Positions 36,014 to 47,465 of a DNA stretch of 64,000 nt are shown here, piece by piece (the first letter of the stretch is position 1; every line of letters begins with the position of its first letter). The stretch comes from Ashinkailepas kermadecensis (taxonomy: Eukaryota > Arthropoda > Thecostraca > Neolepadidae). Location: NCBI GenBank assembly GCA_034440615.1, contig JAOTOM010004016.1, positions 124,001-188,000 on the forward strand, written 5' to 3'. Position numbers and translations under genes: made by a program. A model generated the notes under the pieces. It was not told the origin of the DNA. It saw only the letters and a list, made by a program, of their open reading frames with translations, and ran no database searches.

Positions 36014-37258
36014 ACCCTTATTATCACTAATGTATCTTAACGAACTTTCAAAACGTACATCACATGACCTCTTATTCGCTGATGACACTTCGCTGTATGC
36101 CTCTCACACAACTGTGAACATTGACGCTGTGCAACGGACACTTCAACGTGACTTAGACGAAATACATAAATATGGCCAAGAATGGACAACCACCTTCAAC
36201 ACTTGGAAAACAATTCAACAAACATTTTCACACAAACGTCAGCACAGCCTGCCAGCACTAATATTTGGAGGCGATAGCATACCAATACATGACACACATG
36301 CCCATCTTGGACTTACCCTGTCCCAAGATCTTCACTTTCACGAGCACATAAACATAACTTGCAAAAAAAGTTAACAGAGCACTTTGTCCACTGTATCCTA
36401 TTGCAAAATATATACCCAGACAGATTCTAGATCAGATATACACCACATACATCAGACCTCACTTTGACTACTGTGATGTTATTTACGATGGACAAATTAC
36501 GATCTAAGACGCAACACGACTACAGACTCTACAAGCCAGAGCAGGACGGCTAATAGCCGCGACACTCTTTAGACCATCTACTGACAAATTCGACTCGACC
36601 TAGGATGGACCTCACTATATTGCCAGACGACGCATACACAAGCTGATACTTTATCATACATTTAGCGACTCAGAGCAGAACACACCATACTATATCAGTA
36701 TTATCACACCTCAAACACGTGTGCACGAGATAGGTAGGGAACTTCGTAACGCCAGCCATCACACAGTAGCTACAAGCCATACATCCTTTTAAAAAATCGT
36801 TCTTCCCAGCTACTGGACGTCTTTGGAACAGCCTAAGCGAAAGCACACGCTGTCTCCCCCACATCTCCTTCAAAAAAGCGATTGCACAGCAGTTCGGTGT
36901 GCCCAGTCCACCAAAATTTTACACTTTTGGATCAAATAAAGGCAACTCCCTTCATACCAGACTTCGGGATGATATGTCTCATCTAAACTCCCATCTATTT
37001 CGAATTCAAAAACGTGCATCTCCCGAATGTTCTTGCGGCTGCCAAAACGAAAATGTCCGGCAGCTAATTCTAGATTGTCCAAATCACATTGACCCTCGAA
37101 ATAAACTATTCAACAACATTTCACATCTCTGCCAGAATTTTACAGAATTCCAGCCAATAACCAAGCTTCATATCCTGCTACATGGGGACGGATTGAGGGA
37201 AAACGACGGTTGGGTGCTATTTTCACAACTTTTTATTCGAAACCCATGGATTTGACAT
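36014..37258 (+). pseudogene. LINE reverse transcriptase, C-terminal half and tail segment
   Basis: The frame resumes with a PLLSLMYLNEL block and the catalytic FADDTSLY, then LGLTLSQDLHFHEHI. A shift follows at an A-run (about 36,363-36,372) before a YIRPHFDYCDV block in another frame. Several stops follow. The last part (36,899-37,255) is open and carries the C-terminal CSCGCQNENVRQLILDCP block, a Cys/His-type motif typical of LINE tails. It is clearly decayed, more so than the CR1-like copy. Confidence 0.85.
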
Positions 37259-37558
37259 GAACTAACATTGCTAACCAGTTAATAATGGCCTAAAGTTGCA
37301 CTAAATTGGGGTCGCAACCCATGCTGGATTGGGCGGTGGCTTCACAGATGATCTGTGGCGTGGGTGGTTAGGGATATATCAGAAAATATCCGATTGAGAA
37401 GAGTGTGCTTATGTTTATATTTTCCTCCAGTGTAAATCCACACCTTCAGATAGGTGCCATGATTTAAGCACCTAGTGCTTTTGCACCACTCTGAGAGAAT
37501 GTCCAACAGAACTGTAAGATGATTGCAATAAACGTTATGATGATGATGATGAAAAATC

Positions 37559-38877
37559 TTGAACCCACCATCCTTTAGAGGAATTTTGGAATTTTGTCAC
37601 GACGAGGTCAATGGACCACACCGCAGTGACGGTGCAGCACTTTACATCAACAATGATTTTACACAAACACAAATTACACTGAATTCACCTTTACAAGCAG
37701 TAGCTTGTACTTTACGTTTGCATGGCAGGAATGTGGATGTATGTTCCATTTATATTCCACCACAAACAGATAACACAAACATTTTGATACAATTAGACAA
37801 CCTCATAACACAATTCAAGAAACCTTTCATATTACTTGGTGATTTTAATGCCCATAGCCCAGCGTGGGATAGAACACGCACACTTACAGACACTCGTGGC
37901 CGTATCATTGAACAAATTTTAGACCGACATAATTTAGTATTACTGAACACCGGAGAACCAACTTTTTTCACCTTGGACATAATACAGAAACAGCTATTGA
38001 TTTATCAATATACTCTCCGACTCTGGCCAATGATTATGATTGGACCATAGACACTGATATTCATGACAGCGATCACTACCCCATTAAATTAACATCCACA
38101 TTTTCAACTGCGGCAGATACGACACCCAGTTTTATCCCACGCTGGAAAATTTCGAAGGCCGATTGGACAACTTTTCAGGAACTTTCACATATTCAATACA
38201 ACCCCAACATTTCTCCCGTCGAAAACATCAACCAAGTTACCAAAACACTTCTCGAAGCAGCTTCCACCGCTATTCCACTAACAAAACCTTTCACAAAAAG
38301 AACATCAGTCCCCTGATGGTCGATAGAGGTTTCCCGAGCAATAGTCACAAGAAAAAGAGCATTTAGAATATATTTACGCCATCCCGACCAACAAAATTTA
38401 GTCAGCCGTAATTATGAACGTGCGAAGACACGCCGCATCATTCGCGAAGCTCGTCTCCGTTCATGGTCATTATATTTACAGCAACTCACATCTCAAACAC
38501 CCTTAAGCAAAATCTGCAGTTAATCCGCCGATTATCAGGACGCACTCCATTTAAGTCACTCCCGGCCCTCAAAATTCAAAACACCACAATTACAGACCCA
38601 CAAACAATAGTAAATACAATAGCGGACACCATGGCTCTGACAACAACTACAGACCGGATTTTTTACAAAATGCACAATACACATTTCACACCGATTTGGC
38701 ACAATTCGATTCGGACAACACTGAAACATACAATATCCCTTTTCAAGTTTCAGAACTGGATACTGCAATTTCCTCCGCCGGTAATACTTCTGTAGGTCCC
38801 GACAATTTACATTATTCCTTTTTCAGACATTTATCCAACGACACAAAACATTGCATCTTACAAACATTTAATGCATT
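37559..38877 (+). pseudogene. I-like LINE endonuclease (partial) and RT N-terminus
   Basis: Seen motifs are GAALYINNDF, VCSIYIPPQ, ILLGDFNAHSPAWD and, after a frameshift near 37,975, a DSDHYPI block. They cover the C-terminal two thirds of the endonuclease. The linker has stops and several frame changes between 38,310 and 38,870. The GPDNLHYSF block of the RT start is in the frame at 38,696-38,998. Confidence 0.82.
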
Positions 38878-40190
38878 ATGGTCTGGCCATCTTTCCCGGA
38901 AACCTGGAAGGAAGCCCTCATCATTCCTATACCAAAACCCGGCAAAAACCACAGCAACCCCAACAATTTTCGACCCATCGATCTCACCAGTTGTCTAGGA
39001 AAACTTTTCGAACGTATGATTGTAAAAAGACTGACCTGGTACTTAGAAACAAATTATATTTTATCTCCAATTCAATGCTGCTTTCGTCATGGCCACAGTA
39101 CAATAGATCATCTCATTCGATTAGAAACTGACATCCGCCTTGGTTATAAAAAACATGAACACACCATCGCAGTTTTTTTAGACATTAGCAAAGCATATGA
39201 TATGGTATACAAACTGGCATTAATTTCCAAACTTCTTCACTTCGGCGTCAAAGGAAATTTAGCTCATTATTTGATAGGATTTTTGTCTGGTTCTCGTCAT
39301 TGCCATCTCCGGTGCCGATCAGCAATTTCCGATCCACGTTTTCTTCAGAACGGATTACCACAGGGGAGTTGTATTTCACCAGTATTATTCAACATCATCA
39401 TTAATTATATTTTCGATAACATGTCTGCCAATCTATCATACTCGCTATTTACGGACGATAGTTCGATTTGGTGCTCCGGCAAAAATTATGAACATTGTTT
39501 AATTCGATTACAAAACGCACTTGACCGAGTACACGAATGGTCCCTAAAGTATGGCTTCCTTTTTTCGGCCACAAAATCTGCAACACTGATATTTAGCAAA
39601 TCGACACCCTGCCCGAACCCAGACACACCGCTTCACCTCGGTAAAAACAACATCCTTTTTGTAAATTCATTTAAATTTCTAGGCATTATTTTTGATCGTA
39701 GGCTATCCATGTATCAACACATCAAACACGTTCAGACCAAATGTTTTCACCGACTCAATTTATTTCGCTGTATTACTTCTTTCTCATTCGGAGCCGATCG
39801 TCATACGCTTTTACATCTCTACAAATCCTTAGTTCTTCCCATCATAGAATATGGGTCGCTAGTCCACGCCGGTGCCAGTACCTCCGCTTTGAAACTTTTG
39901 GACACCATACAAAATAAATTCATCCGTTTAGCACTCGGTGCAATGACCACGTCTCCCATTCCGTCTTTACAAATTGAATCAGGAATTCACCCATTAGCTC
40001 TCCGAAGAATTGAACAAACACTCAGGTATGCCGCAAAAATTCAATTTAGAGAACACCACCCCACACACACATCTTTACAAATTCTCCCAAATCTACACCA
40101 CGATTATTTAGGTCCCGCCGAAAAGCGAACCGGCCTTACCATAGCTTCACGCATTAAAATATTTTCCACACAACTCCAATACAACATTCC
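38878..40190 (+). CDS. I-like LINE reverse transcriptase domain, open frame
   Basis: This long uninterrupted frame encodes the RT palm and thumb that copy LINE RNA into DNA. Blocks in order are WKEALIIPIPKPGK, FRPIDLTSCLGKLFER, CCFRHGHSTIDHLI, AVFLDISKAYDMVY, LPQGSCISPVLFN and the catalytic FTDDSSIW. They are followed by FKFLGIIFDRRLS and the thumb block LVLPIIEYGSLVHAG. The frame is open from 38,878 to 40,569, but from about 40,190 it leaves the true coding frame, which moves by one base at a short CATATGCATA repeat. As a LINE fragment without its own start it is probably not expressed. Confidence 0.88.
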
Positions 40191-40231
40191 ACATATGCAC
40201 ATATGCATATGCATACTGCATACTTCCACAT

Positions 40232-40711
40232 ATGCATACTGCTCTCTCTCCACCAACTACACCACCATGGCAGATGACCGAAAGACATATTTTCTATCTC
40301 ACCACCACTCCAAAATCTCAACTTTGTCCAGAATACGCCAAACAAAAATCCATTGTTTCAGGTACACACACAAAACAGCATCGCTTACCAGACGGGACCT
40401 CCATTTTCATCGCCGAATTGCACGCCATTCTCACTGCCCTTCGCTATGTTCGCAACCGTTCAATTTGTCACCCCATGCGCCATGTCGTCATTTGTTCCGA
40501 CTCAAAATATGTTCTTCAATCTCTTTCTTCACTTTCCTTTTCACACCATTGCCATATTTCCATTTATGACACACTTGAAACACTTCATCTGTTGGGCATG
40601 AAGGTCCGTTTCCTGTGGGTGCCCAGTCACTGTGGCATCCCAGGAAACGAGGAAGCAGATCATTTCGCAAAACAATCATTACAATTACCACACATCACAG
40701 AAATACCATGA
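40232..40711 (+). pseudogene. I-like LINE RNase H domain
   Basis: The type I RNase H motifs occur in order: AELHAILTALRYV (catalytic Glu), VVICSDSKYVLQSL (Asp) and VPSHCGIPGNEEADHFAK (His and Asp). The frame is shifted one base from the RT frame; the shift lies in the CATATGCATACTGC duplication at 40,190-40,240. The domain removes the RNA strand after first-strand synthesis. Confidence 0.88.
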
Positions 40712-41160
40712 CATTTTGACGCCATCAAATCAACAATACGACAGAACATTCGACATTTTTGGAACCAACAATGGACTGAAACCACAAACTACACACAATT
40801 ACGTCTCATCAAACCTGTCATCGAAAACTGGACCACATCATATAAAAAAAATAGACAAGAAGAAAAAGTTATATCACGGCTCCGCATAGGTCACACTTTT
40901 CTCACCCATCGGTATATTTACACTGCTTCACCACGACCTTCATGCCCATCATGCAACACTCATCTTACAGTTTCACATATTCTCCTACACTGTCAACGTT
41001 ACCATGACCATAAAAAAACACTTACCAACTACCGCCGTACACACAACATCCCCTTTTCTTTACCCACACTATTAGGAGATCAGCACCCTTTCCTCATCAA
41101 TCTACTTTTCATTTTCTCCGAAAAACCAACTTGCTTCAAGAGTTATAAACTGACTGTCAT
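40712..41160 (+). pseudogene. I-like LINE C-terminal zinc-motif segment
   Basis: After the stop at 40,709-40,711 the sequence continues with a LRIGHTFLTHRYI block and CPSCNTHLTVSHILLHC, a C-x2-C-x7-H-x4-C motif usual at the end of I-group LINE proteins. It is not in one clean frame with the RNase H, so the tail is broken. Confidence 0.75.
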
Positions 41161-41269
41161 AACATAAATTTTCATTCATTCTACTCACGGCACGAAATGG
41201 CCTAAGCAGGCCGAAGTGCCCAACCCAACAAAACTGAAAGGCGATGATGGCTTTGATAGCCAAAAGCAT

Positions 41270-41513
41270 TACTGGCGAACCCAGGAGGTGCAACTGGAGG
41301 CATGTGCAGCCCTCCCGATGGGGGATGTGGCACCATTTCGACAGAAAAAGGCGCCCTCCAGAACGCTTGATTGCACCCCCCCCCCCCCCCAACCCAACCC
41401 AACCCCTAAGAAAAAACATTATCAGAATCAGTGGAGCCCCTCCAGAAAAATAGCGCCTCTCCAGAGGAGTCCTCCCACCACTACCCTGATCAAAATTTCT
41501 TGATCCGCCACTG
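41270..41513. mobile_element. hAT-like MITE, 244 bp
   Basis: Perfect 8-bp target duplication AAAAGCAT at 41,262-41,269 and 41,514-41,521. The left end TACTGGCGAACCCAG partly matches the reverse complement of the right end, CAGTGGCGGATCAAG. Internally it has a C-run and GCCCCTCCAG/CTCCAGAGGAG motifs. It has no coding capacity. Confidence 0.75.
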
Positions 41514-41708
41514 AAAAGCATCTATTTGGGTCGGAGGCGTTTCACCGTGAACATTTGGCGACTCTTTTGTCTCATGCCAAGTGTTATGGAAATTGTTGTT
41601 CCGTCAACGTTTGTAAGTGCCCTTCACATGCCACCAAGCATATCGAAATCAAGCTCTCCAAAATCATATTCGGATTATGAAAGGGTTAATAGGTTATTGT
41701 AACATGTA

Positions 41709-41826
<118 letters not shown>

Positions 41827-41829
41827 GCT

Positions 41830-42337
41830 CCAATGCTGACTGTGAAGGTGTTTTGCAAGCATGAGAGCGTAAGAGCAATTTAGTGCTTCCACCCCACCCT
41901 ACCCGCACCCCGTCGCTGAGGTGCACAATTGTATATCTATGTATTAAGTATTACATGAGTGTTAAGCGCGTATATATCACGTTAGTATCAAAGCATCACA
42001 TGAAATGTTTCTAACGGAAAAAAACAACTTCGGCACGCGTAGTATGTTATGAAACTGATATATATTTCCAATGTCTAATGGTGGCAATTATACGTTAGGG
42101 ACCAATCGCAGACATAGAGTCGGTAGCACTGCCGGCTCACCTGATGGATGAGTCTGGAGGTACACGTGCCTATGTGGCTGGCTTATGAACTGAAGCGTCC
42201 GGTTACTCACGGGGTGGTTTCTTGATTGTCTCATAGCTCCAGAATTTCGTAACATTGGTTCAGTGCGGGACTATTTTCCAAGAGATGACTATCCAACGTA
42301 TCGCTGGCGGCTGATGGCCAGTAGTGTCGAACGGCTA
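41830..42337. other. Unrecognised spacer
   Basis: No gene or element is recognised between the TA run and the 68-bp repeats. Confidence 0.35.
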
Positions 42338-42770
42338 GTGGAAGCCGCCGGACCAGCCGTGATATGGTGTGTGCGTTACGGCCGATGGGAGGAGCTAGTG
42401 GGATAGTGGAAGCCACGGGCTAGTGGGATAGTGGAAGCCGCCGGACCAGCCGTGATATGTTGTGTGCGTTACGGCCGATGGGAGGAGCTAGTGGGATAGT
42501 GGAAGCCGCCGGACCAGCCGTGATATGGTGTGTGCGTTACGGCCGATGGGAGGAGCTAGTGGGATAGTGGAAGCCGCCGGACCAGCCGTGATATGGTGTG
42601 TGCGTTACGGCCGATGGGAGGAGCTAGTGGGATAGTGGAAGCCGCCGGACCAGCCGTGATATGGTGTGTGCGTTACGGCCGATGGCAGGAGCTAGTGGGA
42701 TAGTGGAAGCCGCCGGACCAGCCGTGATATGGTGTGTGCGTTACGGCCGATGGGAGGAGCTAGTGGGATT
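42338..42770. repeat. 68-bp minisatellite, 6 copies plus a truncated unit
   Basis: The unit begins GTGGAAGCCGCCGGACCAGC and contains GCGTTACGGCCGATGGGAGG and AGCTAGTGGGATA. Starts at 42,431, 42,499, 42,567, 42,635 and 42,703 give 68 bp. A truncated unit of about 27 bp sits at 42,404-42,430 after the first copy. Confidence 0.95.
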
Positions 42771-43680
42771 GCACATGCGTAGACAGATGCACGCTGAATG
42801 CACTAGGGCTTCCCATAACCGACTTATTTACCCCTGTACACGCATATGTACTGCATAGAGATAATCATGCACTCTGGCAGTATCCAGTGTGCAATGATAG
42901 CATGGATTTTCTCCTCAAGTTTCATAAAATAGCTCGGTGCAAAGTTGGAATATTCGTTTTGAAGCTGACATCAATGATGCTATTTTACTGCCTGACAACC
43001 GCCGCATCGTTACTAAATGAAGGTACCGACTACTTTCCCGACGGCCAGCTTTACATTTCATCGCAACGTCTATTTGCACACACTTCAACATCAAGGAGCA
43101 CGAGCAGTTCCCCAAAGCACGCTGACAATTTGGACTTTTTTCTGGGGCTTTTTGGCATGGTGCTTCCGTTGCAACTCACTGCTTCAACTTGATTGCAAAA
43201 TTGATGCGAGATACTGACTCGGGATTCCAGCGTTGACTGTCTAACCCAGTCCTGGCTGGCCTCCACTGATGGAGACGGATTGCACACAGACGGCGGCCGG
43301 TATTTCGATGGCCGGTCCCCCGTCCGGTCCCGCGACCCGACACACAGTTCCGCTCCTGCAGTGTGGCGCGATTTGCCAAACGCTGGTAGCGGTTGACAGG
43401 CGGCGTTTCTGGCCAATTGAGGTCGGATGCCGGGCTTCCCAGGCCGCCGCGTTCGCCGGCGAAATTCGCGCGCCTGCTGAGACCGCTGCTGTCCGCACGA
43501 CTCCACAGTTCATCTCCGGCGGCAATGTGAGATACCAAGAGCTCCCAGACTGGGTCGGGCTGACAGTGGCGGTTTCCTGACGGTTCGCTGGGCGCCGGCA
43601 ACTGCGTGGCACAATCATGCGCGCAACCTCAAATAGGCCCAATTCGGTTAGCCTCAGTGTTTAGCCTCTCCTCCCCCTCC

Positions 43681-43683
<3 letters not shown>
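42771..43683. other. Unrecognised spacer
   Basis: GC-rich open frames at 43,051-43,642 (up to 151 codons on minus) show no known motif. No element ends are recognised. Confidence 0.35.
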
Positions 43684-44366
<683 letters not shown>

Positions 44367-44513
44367 GCGATGGTGTTCGCCAGCAGTGTACATCCGACAT
44401 CAGTTCCTCGTGCACGGAGGACGGATTGATCAAACCTGCAGTACTTGTATTCAACTTATGGACAACCATAGCCAGGACTCAATGACTGGCTGCATCCCAT
44501 CCCAGGGACAAAT

Positions 44514-44528
44514 GCACGCACGCACGAA

Positions 44529-44595
<67 letters not shown>
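44514..44595. repeat. (ACGC)n microsatellite
   Basis: About 17 ACGC tetramers passing into a short (CA)n. Confidence 0.95.
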
Positions 44596-47094
44596 TACAG
44601 GTACGTGTCAAAGCTTAAAATTACTTGAAATTCCTATCACACCAGCCAATCTTCCCTCGACACAATGTTAGCACGGGCAGACAGCGTTAAATTTTGCAGC
44701 TGGCAGGGCTGTAGCTGTTTTGAAGTCATTTGCTTGCACGTATCATAGCGTTGTTAATTATGTGTGGCTGGCTATTTTTGAAGGAGGACAGCGCCCTATC
44801 TGTGTTGGTTCGCCACCTTCCCTACGGCCTACTACACATTGGTGCTCGTAAACATGGGTGAACTATTTATTGAGGATTCTACTTCGTTTTTGCGTGACAG
44901 AATGCATGGTGATGGAGCTATCAGCTCCGACACGACAAATGGTTTCAAGATAATTGTGCCCTCGGTTCATTTGTTCCATGCAACGCCCGTAGGTGCAATG
45001 ATGAACAAACAAACAAATATGTTGATGGGGTTCATTGCTTTCAGCGCCAATGGTAATGCAGCTCACGAATGAATCCCCTATAGTAAGCAGATGGAATGTC
45101 TATACAGTTTTCAACGCCAGAATGAGTGTGAAAAACCTCAATACCCAGTGCCCCTACAGGTGCACCGTATATTGCGGCGGGACGGTGTGAGTACAGCCCG
45201 AGAACAGCCTCCGTGCGTGACAAACCGCACAGACGTCTGGCAGATAAATGGAGGTCCGTCGTGGCAGCGGCCGCCGGCGCCGACTTCGTCACAAAAACAA
45301 TGCCGCTGGCTGAGCGATCAACCTTCCACAGCGACCCGGTGCAGATTTAGAGACGTCTGGCGACCGGACAGTCCGGGTGGTCGACCGGCCATCCATAAGC
45401 CGGTGTTTTGCGCCGGCAAGTCCCCCCCCCAGGAGACTCTGCCAAGGAAACGATGCCGAGAAACGATGGGAAAGGTAAGCTGGCGTCCACACAGGCTGGT
45501 CGGCTAGCGACGGTTGTCGGAACCCCGCCGATCTGCGGCTGCGGCTCGAGGCTCGGCCCGACAGCTACTGCAGCTGCCGGAGTCGACCGTGGCAGTGGCG
45601 TCAGAGTGCCTCGAGGCTCGGCCCGACAGCTACTGCAGCTGCCGGAGTCGACCGTGGCAGTGGCTCGGGGCTCCAGCGGACAGCTACTGCGGCTCCGGCC
45701 AAGACTGGTGATGCCAAGTTGTGAGATGATATTCCAGAACGAGAACCTGGGTTGCAGACGATCCCGCTGGCAGGTATTTTCTACGGCGCCGCCCGCGACT
45801 GACGGCGGGAAAGGGTTTGAGCAAAATTTGGGGTAGTTCAGATGACTGCCACTATTGACCATTTCGCTCCTCAAGTAGCGTAGGTTGGCGGTGCGCATGA
45901 AATCGGGCGTACCCAATAGTGTCAAATGCGATCATTACATTTGGCATTTACATTTCCTCTATAGGGTAGTTTGTGTATTCCCAAAGTATATCAATGTGGT
46001 TTATGCATCATGCATTCAACGATGCAATCTGATACGAATTCAAAATGAATATTCTTCTTGTGTAGAAAAGACTACAGTGTGACGTACATCAGTATGACGA
46101 TAACTTCCGTGTAGTATATTCGAGAAGTTGCGTAATCAACTTTCAAGTGACTTGACTCACATCAGCTGATGTCAGCCACCAGGAATTGCTAATAATTTCC
46201 GCGACCACTTATAATGATCACGACACCAGACCATACGTTCATCTCAGGCGACCCTATCCAAGATCAGACTCATTGCTCAATGACTGTGTGTTAGTGATGC
46301 CGACGCATACAATGAGCCGACGCTAGGCTGAGCCGACGCTAGGCTTGCATATAATTGCAGGATTGCACCGTTTTGTTCAAAGCGAGGTTGAAAGAGCGCA
46401 TGCTAGATGAGCTAGATGCATACATCTGTCTCAGAAATGAGTTCAAGCATCCCATCGCCAGAGCCTGCACTAAGTTTCTCGCAGCACCATCTTCCACTAA
46501 GGACATGTGGAAGCGCCTGCGGAAGCACGCTCTCGTTCCCGAAGGTCACCGAACCTGAATATGCGCCTGATCCTGACGCAGCCACCACGTCAACCACTAC
46601 TTCACAAATATTGGCCGCTGCATCGCAGACCAGCTGGCTGTCGGCCGAAACACACGGCCACCCCGCCCCCCAGTCGCCAGCTGGGCCTTCACCGTTCGAC
46701 AGGCCGCTCTGCTCGAGCTCGGCTCAGCACCACACTGAGCGCCGCGAGCCGCCATGCAGCGACGTCGCTCGCCGCAGCCGGTCGGGCCGTGATCCGCGGC
46801 GGTCGGCCCCACCTATTGTGTGTGATCAGCATGTCGCTAGTCTCGGGTAAAATCCCCGCGTTATCGAAGCACCCCACTGTGGTACGCATTCATGAATCAG
46901 GTGACATGGTGAGTCGTGCAATTGTACGCCTACAAGCATACTGAGCAAAATTACGAAATTAACAGAAAAGCTGGTTATCACTCAGTTAACACACAACATT
47001 GTCAACGACAGTTCATGGTCACCAACACAATGCACGTGCCCAACCACTTACTGGACCGAGAGTGCTACTGTCAATCCTGTTGTGCCATGTCTAT
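44596..47094. other. Unrecognised stretch with a 65-bp repeat at 45,545-45,700
   Basis: At 45,545-45,700 a unit starting CTCGAGGCTCGGCCCGACAG occurs at 45,545 and 45,610, with a diverged partial third copy. Other open frames (44,839-45,072; 46,355-46,558; 46,416-46,850) show no family motif. Confidence 0.45.
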
Positions 47095-47465
47095 CAACAG
47101 ATGTGAGGGCCGGGTGACAAGTGTAATATCGTCGTGTGACTTGACTAAGGCGCTTGATTGTGTAGACCGTGTGTGTATGCGCTACTCACACCGCTTCAGT
47201 GACACGGCATGTCTACTCATTGGTTCTGTGACTATTTTAGCCATCATGCACAACCTGTAAATGGTAGCAGTAGCTTGCAAGTGTTGCAAGGCGTGGCCCA
47301 AGGAAACACTCATCGGCTAAGTTTGTTTAATTTATTCACAAACGGCTTCCTATGTCACCTGGCACCTATGCACCCGTCGTTGCTTACTCCGACGACTCGT
47401 AAGTCGGCTACAACACTACACACATGCCGCACACGAGCACACGTACACATCCATGCAAGTTTAGG
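47095..47465 (+). pseudogene. Relic of a LINE reverse transcriptase
   Basis: Three RT blocks occur in order and with normal spacing but in different frames: CDLTKALDCVD near 47,137, then LQGVAQGNTHRLSLFNLFTN near 47,280-47,340, then a catalytic-type AYSDDS at about 47,382-47,400. Stops and frameshifts between them show old decay. Clade cannot be told. Confidence 0.65.

Larger units (their letters stand above)
30127..37556 (+). mobile_element. APE-type LINE, decayed, split by a hAT-like insertion
   Basis: A non-LTR retrotransposon with apurinic-type endonuclease, reverse transcriptase, a C-terminal cysteine-rich segment and a 3' UTR ending in (ATG/TGA)n at 37,535-37,555. The 5' boundary is uncertain: the frame leading into the endonuclease is open back to at least 30,291. 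Bases 32,542-36,005 belong to a later DNA transposon. Clade is not certain; the layout fits the CR1/L2/Jockey group of APE LINEs without RNase H. Confidence 0.85.
37557..41260 (+). mobile_element. I/Nimb-like LINE with RNase H, 5'-truncated
   Basis: The element starts in the middle of the endonuclease domain, directly after the (TGA)n tail of the previous LINE. It contains endonuclease, reverse transcriptase, RNase H and a C-terminal CCHC-type motif, then a short 3' UTR with ACGGCACGAAATGGCCTAAG. RNase H downstream of RT in an APE LINE points to the I group (I, Nimb, Ingi and relatives). A hAT-like MITE starts at 41,270. Confidence 0.87.

Noticed and set aside
44839..45072. 77-codon ATG frame
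   Set aside because: No known motif; too short to support without other evidence.
46355..46850. Overlapping open frames as a host gene
   Set aside because: No recognisable domain or splice structure; GC-rich sequence gives open frames on both strands.
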